Source: an archaeon
Lineage (GTDB): Archaea; Asgardarchaeota; Hermodarchaeia; Hermodarchaeales; Hermodarchaeaceae
Length of the DNA: 42,442 nt
NCBI GenBank assembly: GCA_016550415.1
Contig: JABXGU010000078.1
Coordinates: forward strand, 1-42,442
Direction: 5' to 3'
Shown here piece by piece: positions 31,138 through 37,714 of this stretch (positions are counted from its first letter, which is position 1; each line of letters begins with the position of its first letter). Both the position numbers and the translations under genes were made by a program. Below the pieces are notes generated by a model. The model saw nothing but the letters and a program-made list of their open reading frames with translations, was not told the origin of the DNA and ran no database searches.

Positions 31138-32808
31138 TTGCCAGGTAGTTCCAATCTTAAACAATTGCTGGCAAATGGTGAAACCCAAAATATCGAATTC
31201 AAACGATTTTTTCAAAAAAAGGACATTATTGGCGACAGAAAAGCCAAACTAATCGCCCAATTAAAACTAATCACCAGCGAAGGAGAAGGCCAGCTAGTTA
31301 TCGGCATAGAAGACCTTCACGGAAAACATTGGGAGATATACGGGCTTACAACTGAGGAAATGGAAACCAGCGAAGAGGTACTCCAAGCACTTTGCGAAGA
31401 TGCTGGTGTTGAAATTCTTGAACAAACCATTCACAAAACGCCAAAAGGAATTGTTACAAGCTACACTCTTGCCCGCCTAGTCACGCCGATAGTGCCAGAA
31501 AGCCTTGGTATTAATCTAGTTGGTCGAGTAAACTCCGGAAAAACAACTCTTGCCGGAGTATTAATCCAAGGCAGATTAGACAATGGAAGTGGTTTGGCAA
31601 GAGCGCCCTTTCTAACATTTCCCCAAGAGGTCAGACGAGGGCAAACAGCCGACCTTCATGTTGCATTTGCAGCCGTAGATGGAACTGATAAATTCCTTCC
31701 AATGCCAGCACCCCTGGATAAAGCGAAAAGAGCACGCATCTTTGATAAAGCTCATCGTATAATAACAATCTTTGATGCCCCTGGACACCAAGAATACGCA
31801 AAGACAATGATCCGAAGCGTGCTGGGAGCCTCCGCACAATATTGTGCTGTAATGGTACCTTGCCTTGATGAACAAAAACTAGCCATCGCTGAGGAACAAC
31901 GAAGCGGGATCCTACGATTAGACGACATCACCCGTGAACACCTTTTACTGGCTTCAAACCAGCAACTCCCCTTACTTGTCATCATAAACAAAATAGATGG
32001 ATGCAATGAAAAAATCCTACACCAAGTTCGTGAGCTTGTCTTTGAAACAATAAAGGAAATTGGACATGTTCCACTCCGAATAACCAAATCCGATGATGTT
32101 TCAATAATATGCAGAGAAATTAGTAGTCGCGTTATTGTACCAATTTTTGAAATCAGTTGTGTCAAGGGTCAAGGTCTCGATCTGCTTCGTCAAATGCTAG
32201 CTAAACTCCCAACACGTGTATCAGATGAGGTTGTTGAGAAACCAGCCTTTGCATATATTGACAAAGTATACCGTGGTGTACGGGGCACAAACGTTGTCAT
32301 CACAGGAACCGTCTATGAAGGTATTTTCAAACCAGGACAAAAAGTCCTTTGCGGCCCAGATATTGAAGGAAAATTCATGACTGGTAGCATTGCCTCAATC
32401 GAAGTTTTCAAAAAACGAGTACAGCGTGTAAAAGCAGGAGATGTTTTTGGCTTAAACATTAAGCGCATCCCACCATTGAAAGTTAGACGTGGCCAAGTAG
32501 TCTGCGACGAGGATGCAGAGGCTCAACCATGCCAAACCTTTGATGCAACGATAATAGTGACCCGACATCCCACACGAATCCGACCAGGATATGAGCCAGT
32601 TTTCCACTGCCAGACAATCCAACAACCAGTTATTTTTGAGAAAATCTTTGAAAAGGAATACCTAGTAGTTGGTGATGTCGCTCGAGTTCGCATGACCTTC
32701 AAGAAGGGACCAGAAGTACTTCGAGTGGGTTCACGCATTGTGACTAGAGAAGCAAATACTCGATGTATTGGAAGTGTAGTTGCACTAATCCCCCTATCGT
32801 CAAAATGA
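31138..32808 (+). CDS. GTPBP1-like translational GTPase (COG5258 type)
   Basis: A 556-residue GTPase of the elongation-factor superfamily. The N-terminal 120 residues (IEFKRFFQKKDIIGDRKAKL, then EGEGQLVIGIEDL) match the N-terminal domain of archaeal GTPBP1/2-like proteins. G1 is GRVNSGKTTLAG (129-140), switch I RRGQTADLHV, G3 DAPGHQEY, G4 NKIDG, G5 SCVKG. Domains II and III (GVRGTNVVITGTVYEGIFKP and PTRIRPGYEPVFHC) follow as in EF-Tu. GTPBP1 relatives are linked to mRNA decay and ribosome rescue in eukaryotes; the archaeal role is unknown. G3 has DAPGH, unlike the DTVGH more usual in COG5258. The start is TTG at 31138, with GTGTGAG upstream. The gene ends five bases before a convergent gene. 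Confidence 0.9.
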   Translation: MPGSSNLKQLLANGETQNIEFKRFFQKKDIIGDRKAKLIAQLKLITSEGEGQLVIGIEDLHGKHWEIYGLTTEEMETSEEVLQALCEDAGVEILEQTIHKTPKGIVTSYTLARLVTPIVPESLGINLVGRVNSGKTTLAGVLIQGRLDNGSGLARAPFLTFPQEVRRGQTADLHVAFAAVDGTDKFLPMPAPLDKAKRARIFDKAHRIITIFDAPGHQEYAKTMIRSVLGASAQYCAVMVPCLDEQKLAIAEEQRSGILRLDDITREHLLLASNQQLPLLVIINKIDGCNEKILHQVRELVFETIKEIGHVPLRITKSDDVSIICREISSRVIVPIFEISCVKGQGLDLLRQMLAKLPTRVSDEVVEKPAFAYIDKVYRGVRGTNVVITGTVYEGIFKPGQKVLCGPDIEGKFMTGSIASIEVFKKRVQRVKAGDVFGLNIKRIPPLKVRRGQVVCDEDAEAQPCQTFDATIIVTRHPTRIRPGYEPVFHCQTIQQPVIFEKIFEKEYLVVGDVARVRMTFKKGPEVLRVGSRIVTREANTRCIGSVVALIPLSSK

Positions 32809-32813
32809 ACGAA

Positions 32814-33515
32814 TTAAATTTCACCAAGAGCACGGGCTAACTGGGTCACCTTGAAATGGAGTTCATCAAGGGAACACACCGTGGCTAAGGATGACTGGTC
32901 ACATACAAGGAAGTAGCGCTGTGCAATCGGACGAAGATTCTCTGATGAAACACCGGGAAGATTTGCTCTTAGCACTACTAGCCCATATTCTCCGCTTCCA
33001 GTCGTTTTTGGCAACAACCTAGTGACAAGTATTCCCTTTGAGTCAATTTTCGTTACATATCGGCGACGAAAGACTTGTTTTGTTGTAGTTCCGATGCGTC
33101 TCAGTTCAAGGCGAAGAGTTGAATCAACCCTAGAAGGAAGCCAAAAAGAAAAGTAAGCGGTAAGTGCAATGACTAGGGTAAGAGCAATAATGGTCGCAAT
33201 AGCCGCAGGAAATACAAAGGGATGCTGGATTGCAAGGAAAAACCATTGCCAAGGTGTAACGTCTGGGCTTGGAGTATAGGGAGGACCCAACTGAGGCAAT
33301 AATAATAGGTTAACACAAAAAATGTAAGCGCAAAGTGCACTCACAACCCAGAGAATCGATAGAAACAACCACTCCACTAGATATTGTTCTCGGACTATGC
33401 CTGTTAGAACACTATTATTCTCTTTCTTCAATGGATGTCCCATCCTCCAGTGCTTTAACATAAAGTTCCATGGTCTTCTTTCCATACAGTTGAATAAGTT
33501 CAAGTAAGTAGGCAA
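32814..33515 (-). CDS. Two-span membrane protein of unknown function
   Basis: Two membrane spans lie at roughly residues 50-72 (LFLSILWVVSALCAYIFCVN) and 102-126 (FPAAIATIIALTLVIALTAY), joined by a Pro-rich loop. The C-terminal 105 residues are a soluble domain with strands (KGILVTRLLPKT, YGLVVLRANLP, RYFLVCDQSSL) and a final helix. I do not recognise it. The frame opens at 33515, 101 bases inside the upstream winged-helix gene, and several later starts are possible (33485, 33461, 33443, or TTG at 33431); a start near 33431 would leave a normal small overlap. Translation coupling with the winged-helix gene suggests a sensor or membrane partner pair. Convergent with the GTPBP1-like gene. Confidence 0.6.
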   Translation of the reverse strand: MPTYLNLFNCMERRPWNFMLKHWRMGHPLKKENNSVLTGIVREQYLVEWLFLSILWVVSALCAYIFCVNLLLLPQLGPPYTPSPDVTPWQWFFLAIQHPFVFPAAIATIIALTLVIALTAYFSFWLPSRVDSTLRLELRRIGTTTKQVFRRRYVTKIDSKGILVTRLLPKTTGSGEYGLVVLRANLPGVSSENLRPIAQRYFLVCDQSSLATVCSLDELHFKVTQLARALGEI

Positions 33516-33786
33516 TGAGTGGATGAAGATGATTCACTCGGATTGAGTGTAATCTAGGAGTCAGCCGATCCACTAAAATGAGTTCATCTTCTTCCAGACG
33601 CTCCAAAGGTCCACGATAAAGCGATTTGGCTTTGCCGCTATATCCAATCAAGGAGATGAGCTGCTTGCCAGAAGCAGCCCGGGGGTAGATGTGGGCGAGG
33701 GATATAAGGATTCGACGCTGAATCTCGCTTAGCGACAGTAATGACATCAACAGATCATATGTCATTCGTCCATTGCTCTTTGCCAC
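33415..33786 (-). CDS. Winged-helix protein, MarR-like
   Basis: A 123-residue protein with one winged-helix domain: LSEIQRRILISLAHIYP, SGKQLISLIGYSGKAKSLYR as the recognition segment, and LERLEEDELILVDRLTPRLH as the wing, followed by a long helix (HPLIAYLLELIQLYGKKTM) that could dimerise. DNA binding is likely; the target is unknown. GTG at 33786 or ATG at 33765 may be the start. The gene is divergent from a second small winged-helix gene, and a perfect 12-base palindrome lies 36 bases upstream of the GTG, a plausible operator for self-control. The membrane-protein gene follows in overlap. Confidence 0.7.
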   Translation of the reverse strand: MAKSNGRMTYDLLMSLLSLSEIQRRILISLAHIYPRAASGKQLISLIGYSGKAKSLYRGPLERLEEDELILVDRLTPRLHSIRVNHLHPLIAYLLELIQLYGKKTMELYVKALEDGTSIEERE

Positions 33787-33821
33787 ACCTAACCCAACCA
33801 GATAGAATTCTTATGCTGAAC

Positions 33822-33833
33822 ACAATATATTGT
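33822..33833. promoter_or_regulatory. Palindrome ACAATATATTGT, possible operator
   Basis: A perfect 12-base palindrome, part of a near-perfect 18-base one (33819-33836), between two divergent winged-helix genes. It lies where the minus-strand promoter should be. Its likeness to bacterial NrdR boxes is noted but NrdR is not expected in archaea. Confidence 0.4.
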
Positions 33834-33965
33834 TTTATTGCTAGAACAATCCTCTCTTTATTGATTTTTGTTTGGGTTCTTTAATTTACAGTCCAAGCCC
33901 AGTTTTCTGCAAGTAAATAAGTGCAGAATAGACTATAATTCGTCACATAGTACGGATTTTTGCCG

Positions 33966-33979
33966 ATAAATATATATTT
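33966..33979 (+). promoter_or_regulatory. TATA box of the small ArsR-like gene
   Basis: ATAAATATATATTT, with the expected transcription start near 34000, some 35 bases before the ATG at 34036. GGGG-N12-CCCC at 33985-34004 could add a weak hairpin near the transcription start. Confidence 0.45.
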
Positions 33980-34035
33980 GAGAAGAGGGGAAACACACAG
34001 AACCCCTATTTGTTCCAGTAGGCTGATGAACCATC

Positions 34036-34272
34036 ATGACGCCACCTGAAAAAGTATTACGCCACAGAACACGTCGAAAGATTATGGAAACACTCAATGG
34101 AAATCGCACATTCCTTCGAGACATTGCACGCGCACTGGACATTCCCCCCAGCACAGCTGCGTATCATCTCAAGCGGCTCTTATCAGCGGGTCTTGTGGAA
34201 CAACGCCGAGGAGTATATCATTCATTTTACTATCTTACAGAAAATGGAGAACGTGTTGCTGCTGAATTTTAA
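34036..34272 (+). CDS. Small ArsR-like winged-helix regulator
   Basis: Seventy-eight residues that are just a winged-helix domain: VLRHRTRRKIMETLNGN, FLRDIARALDIPPSTAAYHL with the recognition helix, KRLLSAGLVEQRRGVYHSFY as the wing and LTENGERVAAEF. The pattern is that of ArsR/Helix_turn_helix_5 regulators. There are no metal-binding Cys. It starts with ATG at 34036 and has its own TATA box. Its target is not evident; the nearest candidates are itself and the divergent winged-helix/membrane pair. Confidence 0.85.
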   Translation: MTPPEKVLRHRTRRKIMETLNGNRTFLRDIARALDIPPSTAAYHLKRLLSAGLVEQRRGVYHSFYYLTENGERVAAEF

Positions 34273-34420
34273 TGATGGTTCCATCTACTTGATAATGACT
34301 ATTGGCTAGCACGCTTTATTCACTTGTTATTTGTTGAAAGCTGATATGGCTAAAGAAGACAGTGGATTAGCTATGCAGCTACCAAACTTATTTTTTGTAA
34401 AATTTGTATCATTTAAGGCA

Positions 34421-34801
34421 TTAAATCTCTAGATCTTTTGCCTTTGTAGTAGCTACCCAAGTGGCTTGGCTACCGATATCTGCTTTGCTTAGATATCCCT
34501 GTCCCACTAATTTGTTAAGGATTAATTGGACTTCTTTTTCTTCAATTGGATCTTTGCCTATTGGTATTCGAGTTGAATTTACTCCCCGTGTAATATCAAA
34601 TAGGCTTTGCCGACCCCTCTGACAGATAAAAATTATTGCGAGCTGATCTGCATTTAACTCAGTCTCAGTTCGATCAGCGTTTGCCTGCTTCGCCATTTTC
34701 AGAGTTTCAGAGGGAATCGATACCCTTTGTCTTCGAGTGTCTACATGGCGAAGGCGCCTTTTCAGGTCACGAACATCCTCATCTTCTACCATCAAATTCA
34801 C
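34421..34801 (-). CDS. Small winged-helix-like protein of unknown function
   Basis: A 126-residue protein. The first 50 residues are highly charged and probably helical (DVRDLKRRLRHVDTRRQRVS). The rest suggests a winged helix: LNADQLAIIFICQRGRQSLF, then VQLILNKLVGQGYLSKADIG and a short wing ATWVATTKAKDLEI. I do not recognise a family. GTG at 34801 or ATG at 34792 is the start. It is followed by 148 bases without a gene before the convergent small ArsR-like gene, and it lies 200 bases downstream of the eL33 gene on the same strand. Confidence 0.65.
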   Translation of the reverse strand: MNLMVEDEDVRDLKRRLRHVDTRRQRVSIPSETLKMAKQANADRTETELNADQLAIIFICQRGRQSLFDITRGVNSTRIPIGKDPIEEKEVQLILNKLVGQGYLSKADIGSQATWVATTKAKDLEI

Positions 34802-35001
34802 TTCTTCTTGCCATTACCTTTTTGTTAAGTAGTTTTTTTCACAGGTCTTACCCAGTTATGGGTGTAATTGGCTACTTTGTGATAGATTGTTCAAGAGTAA
34901 TGAAATCCACTAGTCGATTATCGCCGAATTCGCCCATCTCTATCTCAACATGGGTAAGGGTAAGCCAAAAAGGTTTCTTTGGCAACTGATGGCGAATAAT
35001 A

Positions 35002-35589
35002 TCAAAAGACTTTGATTTTCTTAGCAATAGCTTCAGGAGCCAGCTTCCTATTGAATCGAACACGGAGAATTCCGCCGCGCCCATGTGCGGCTACGATACG
35101 TCCTGCAACTGCAACATCCTCGTTAATATGTAGAACAACTGTCCGACCAATATAGGTAGATGCTTTTCCAATTGAATCGACACCATCTAACTGGACAAGT
35201 CCATATTGGGGTTTCTGCATGACAGTGCCACGCTGATAGTTCATTAGGACTCCATCTAGGGGTTCAGCGAGGGGAATACGATGGGGCCTCATCTCAGGAG
35301 CAGAAGGCTTTTCTGGTTTCTTAACAGGTTTGCGTGTTACTTTTGGCTTAGCTTTTGCTTTGGCTTTTGGCTTAGCTTTAGGCTTTGCCTTGGCTTTTTC
35401 TTTGGGTTTGGTCTTAGGTTTCGTCTTGGGCGTGGTCTTAGGTTTTGCCGCTGCCTTTGGCGCAGCCTTTGCCTTTGGTTTTGTAGTAACTTTGGGCTTT
35501 GTCTTAGGCTTTCGCCCAGTCTTCGCCGTAGAAGTTGTTTCCTTTTGTTTTCCTGATTTAGGTTTTGGTGTCTTTTCTTTTGGCGTCAA
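35002..35589 (-). CDS. rpl35ae: Ribosomal protein eL33 (L35Ae) with long lysine-rich N-terminal extension
   Basis: Residues 112-195 are a complete eL33 domain: DGVLMNYQRGTVMQKPQYG, QLDGVDSIGKASTYIGRTVV and AGRIVAAHGRGGILRVRFNR, a small beta-barrel protein of the large ribosomal subunit, found in eukaryotes and some archaea. Archaeal eL33 is usually about 85-110 residues. Here residues 1-111 are an added tail made of Lys, Pro, Ala and Thr with repeated KPK, KAK and TKPK units, like a histone H1 tail. It is strongly basic and must be disordered; binding to rRNA or DNA is inference. The start may be ATG at 35589 as given. Later starts that would remove the tail are not obvious in frame before residue 100 (Met100). 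The Roadblock gene is divergent. Confidence 0.9.
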   Translation of the reverse strand: MTPKEKTPKPKSGKQKETTSTAKTGRKPKTKPKVTTKPKAKAAPKAAAKPKTTPKTKPKTKPKEKAKAKPKAKPKAKAKAKPKVTRKPVKKPEKPSAPEMRPHRIPLAEPLDGVLMNYQRGTVMQKPQYGLVQLDGVDSIGKASTYIGRTVVLHINEDVAVAGRIVAAHGRGGILRVRFNRKLAPEAIAKKIKVF

Positions 35590-35724
35590 GTGTGTTCACC
35601 TAATCCGAAGGGTGCAAAAGTTGAACCGAATAGGCATTAATAAAAGTTATCCAGACCTATTTATTCTTGATTTTAGATGAAGTATGAGGAACACTAAAAT
35701 AACTACTAGTCTGGAGAAAAAAAT

Positions 35725-36111
35725 ATGCAACCGGTTGACTCCTCTGCGCTATCAAAGGTGGAACAATATTTAGAAAAAGCAGTCAAAGAAGAACCAACGA
35801 TTTCCAGTGTGGCTGTAATGACAGCCGAAGGATTCCCTCTAGCAATCTTAATGGGAAAGGGAGACATTGAGAAGCTGGAATTATCAGCAGCTTTGGCTTC
35901 TCTTGGTTCGCTATCTGAACAGACTGCCAGCAAGTTAGGTATTGGTCAATATAAGGATATGATTCTTCGAAGCAGTCGTGGACATCTGTTAATTACACGA
36001 ATCGGAGATGGAAATATTTTAGCTGTTCTCACTGAGAAGAGTACTCAACTTGGCGCGTGCTATGTCTTTGTTGATTCTTTGGCAAAACGCTTGCGCAGGA
36101 TGTTAAAGTAG
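35725..36111 (+). CDS. Roadblock/LC7 domain protein
   Basis: A single Roadblock/LC7 domain in 128 residues: helix SSALSKVEQYLEKAVKEEPT, strands ISSVAVMTAEGFPLAILMG, the long helix KLELSAALASLGSLSEQTAS, then DMILRSSRGHLLITRIGDG and NILAVLTEKSTQLG, closed by the final helix VDSLAKRLRRML. Such proteins act with Ras-like GTPases (MglB with MglA in bacteria, Ragulator and dynein light chains in eukaryotes), often as activators or scaffolds. Its GTPase partner is unknown; the Ras-like GTPase of this window is 18 kb away. The ATG at 35725 follows GGAG by nine bases. It converges on the asparagine-synthetase-like gene with three bases between them. Confidence 0.92.
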   Translation: MQPVDSSALSKVEQYLEKAVKEEPTISSVAVMTAEGFPLAILMGKGDIEKLELSAALASLGSLSEQTASKLGIGQYKDMILRSSRGHLLITRIGDGNILAVLTEKSTQLGACYVFVDSLAKRLRRMLK

Positions 36112-36114
36112 GAA

Positions 36115-37044
36115 TTATTTGTTTTGCAGGGAAAAGAGGAACTGCTGAATACGTAAATGAGTACTCGCTTCCCTTGACGATAGGCTAGGATTAACTTTTT
36201 TCCAAAACTGTTTTGCTAGCTTGGAAAGTAGGTGACTTGTTCCAGAACCGTATTGGAGTGCCCTTTTTGGAGCGTGGGTTATTTCACTGGGAAGCCCCAT
36301 ATTTTTTGCCAACTCTCGAAGAATGTGTTTTCTGATGACACGATCCTTAGAGACGCAGATTTTGTTGTCTAGGCATAGATTTGATGCAAAAGATACTACT
36401 TCAGGATTAAGGTAGGGAGCAGCAAGTTGTATACTATTATGGTTAGCCACTGCTTGTTGGCAGGGAAGTGCAGTCGTTATTAATTGATTGAATGCCTTTT
36501 TCATTTCAGCAGCGGTAGCTTCTGGTCCTTCTCGAATGATAAGTCTTTCAAAACGTTCGTAGCCTCCAAAGAGTTCATCGGCGCCTTGCCCAGTTAGGAG
36601 AGTTGAGATTCCAAGCTCTTTGGCTTTTTTTGTAGCAAAGAAAAGAGGGACAGCAAGGCTCACTTGTAGAACATCAGTGCTCTTTGCAGCCTTTAGAATC
36701 TCAGGGAGCATTCTTTCCAATTCATCAATGGTAAAAATACGGATTTCAAGGGGTAATTCTAGAATTGACGCGGCAGCCCTTGCTGCATTTACGTCTTTAG
36801 ATGACTCGGTTCCACTGACAAGAAGAGAAACATTAGAAGTACTTAAGCCAGAAAGAAGAGCGGCAAGTATGCTGCTGTCAAGACCCCCAGAGAAAAGGAG
36901 TCCTGGGCGCTCCACGTTTGATATAGTGTTCTTTATCGCCCTAATGAGGATGGTCTTCAGCTTCAAAATTTTGGAGGCTTTGACATTCTCTGTCAATTTA
37001 TTGTCGCCTTTCTGAATGAATAAAATCGGCAGGTTTATTTGCAT
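36115..37044 (-). CDS. Stand-alone asparagine synthetase (AsnB C-terminal) domain protein
   Basis: An ATP-pyrophosphatase of the asparagine synthetase type, 309 residues. The PP-loop is LLFSGGLDSSILAALLSG (about residues 49-66), and TGQGADELFGGYERF is the second typical motif, which holds the Asp substrate and magnesium. RALQYGSGTSHLL near the end is also a family feature. The N-terminal glutamine-hydrolysing domain, which starts with Cys2 in AsnB, is missing, so ammonia or another nitrogen source must be used, or the enzyme makes a different amide or is partnered by a separate amidotransferase. The gene starts with ATG at 37044 without a strong ribosome site, and it follows a 400-base region without accepted genes. 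Confidence 0.88.
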   Translation of the reverse strand: MQINLPILFIQKGDNKLTENVKASKILKLKTILIRAIKNTISNVERPGLLFSGGLDSSILAALLSGLSTSNVSLLVSGTESSKDVNAARAAASILELPLEIRIFTIDELERMLPEILKAAKSTDVLQVSLAVPLFFATKKAKELGISTLLTGQGADELFGGYERFERLIIREGPEATAAEMKKAFNQLITTALPCQQAVANHNSIQLAAPYLNPEVVSFASNLCLDNKICVSKDRVIRKHILRELAKNMGLPSEITHAPKRALQYGSGTSHLLSKLAKQFWKKVNPSLSSREASTHLRIQQFLFSLQNK

Positions 37045-37447
37045 CGGCTAGCTCAAAGTCTTATGGTCGCTCTCGCGCGATGACGGGAAGGCATTTGGGT
37101 GACCGTTTGACGGAATGATCCTTCATAGTTACACTGAGCGTGAGTGTGACTGCTTCTTTGTACCCTGCTTTTTGTGTTATCCTTTGAACGCCAATGTTGG
37201 GCACTGGGAAAAGGTGAGGATTGGCTAAGTAAGTAAGAAGACGATTCCGGATTAGCTTTTGATGGTCATTGCGTCAATGAAATAATCAAAAAACGCTGAT
37301 TTTTGGGGTTTAAAACCGTTCGATACATAGAATTCACTAAATAAAAAATTGAATCTGCAGAAGGCTTAATGAAAAAATCGCTCCCGACTTAAAGTAGAAT
37401 TATAAGGGAAGAAGCATGAATAGAGTCTAGAGGCGGGGTTTCTGCAA
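37045..37447. other. 403-bp region without an accepted gene
   Basis: Between the divergent asparagine-synthetase-like and glutaredoxin-like genes. It holds a TATA-like AATTATAAGG at 37398-37407, well placed for the glutaredoxin-like gene, and TTTAAAAC near 37312. On the minus strand a frame without a canonical start for most of its length is open down to TAA at 37061-37063; from GTG at 37204 it would give 47 residues. I do not accept it as a gene but note it. No tRNA or other structured RNA is convincing. Confidence 0.5.
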
Positions 37448-37714
37448 TTGGATTGCGTCATCTACAGTAGTTCATCTTGTCCCCAGTGCCGGGTTCTCAA
37501 GCAATACCTCCAAGACAAGGGAATAGCTCATAGTGAGCGATTGGTTGAGGAACCTGAAGCTAGAGTTGACGCATTAATGTTTGAAATCTACAGTACGCCA
37601 GCGATTGTTATCGACGAACATGTACTCTACGAAAAAGAAATGTTCCAGAATGGGCGTCTAAATGAGACCACGCTATTAGCATTCCTGAGGAGGTTCGGGC
37701 ATGGCAAAGCGTAG
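37448..37714 (+). CDS. Glutaredoxin-like (NrdH-type) redoxin
   Basis: An 88-residue thioredoxin-fold protein with the active site SSSCPQCRVLKQYLQDKGI and the cis-Pro motif YSTPAIVIDEHVLYE. The lack of a GSH-binding TVP pattern and the small size fit the NrdH/glutaredoxin-like group. The last 14 bases overlap the start of nrdD, so it is translated with it. In methanogens a redoxin of this type supplies electrons to one subtype of class III ribonucleotide reductase, and the same role is likely here, though inferred from position. The start is TTG at 37448; GGCGGGG lies about ten bases upstream. Confidence 0.88.
   Translation: MDCVIYSSSSCPQCRVLKQYLQDKGIAHSERLVEEPEARVDALMFEIYSTPAIVIDEHVLYEKEMFQNGRLNETTLLAFLRRFGHGKA

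Noticed and set aside
33415..33515. 101-base overlap of the membrane-protein gene with the winged-helix gene
   Set aside because: The long overlap arises from the first available start at 33515. A later start, for example TTG at 33431, removes most of it, so I do not treat it as a real nested gene.
34872..35084. 70-residue frame on the minus strand downstream of and overlapping the eL33 gene
   Set aside because: Its first third lies in the eL33 gene in another frame. The rest (about 37 residues from a TTG) reads plausibly but has no start signal or family.
35281..35680. Two open frames on the plus strand over the eL33 tail, rich in Phe, Gly and Leu
   Set aside because: They are the antisense of the Lys/Pro/Ala repeat in the eL33 gene, which has a clear domain in its own frame. 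The low complexity makes long antisense frames expected.
37070..37145. Possible C/D-box-like RNA (ATGA and CTGA elements) in the gap before the glutaredoxin-like gene
   Set aside because: The C box has a mismatch at a key position, no D'/C' pair is clear and there is no terminal stem.
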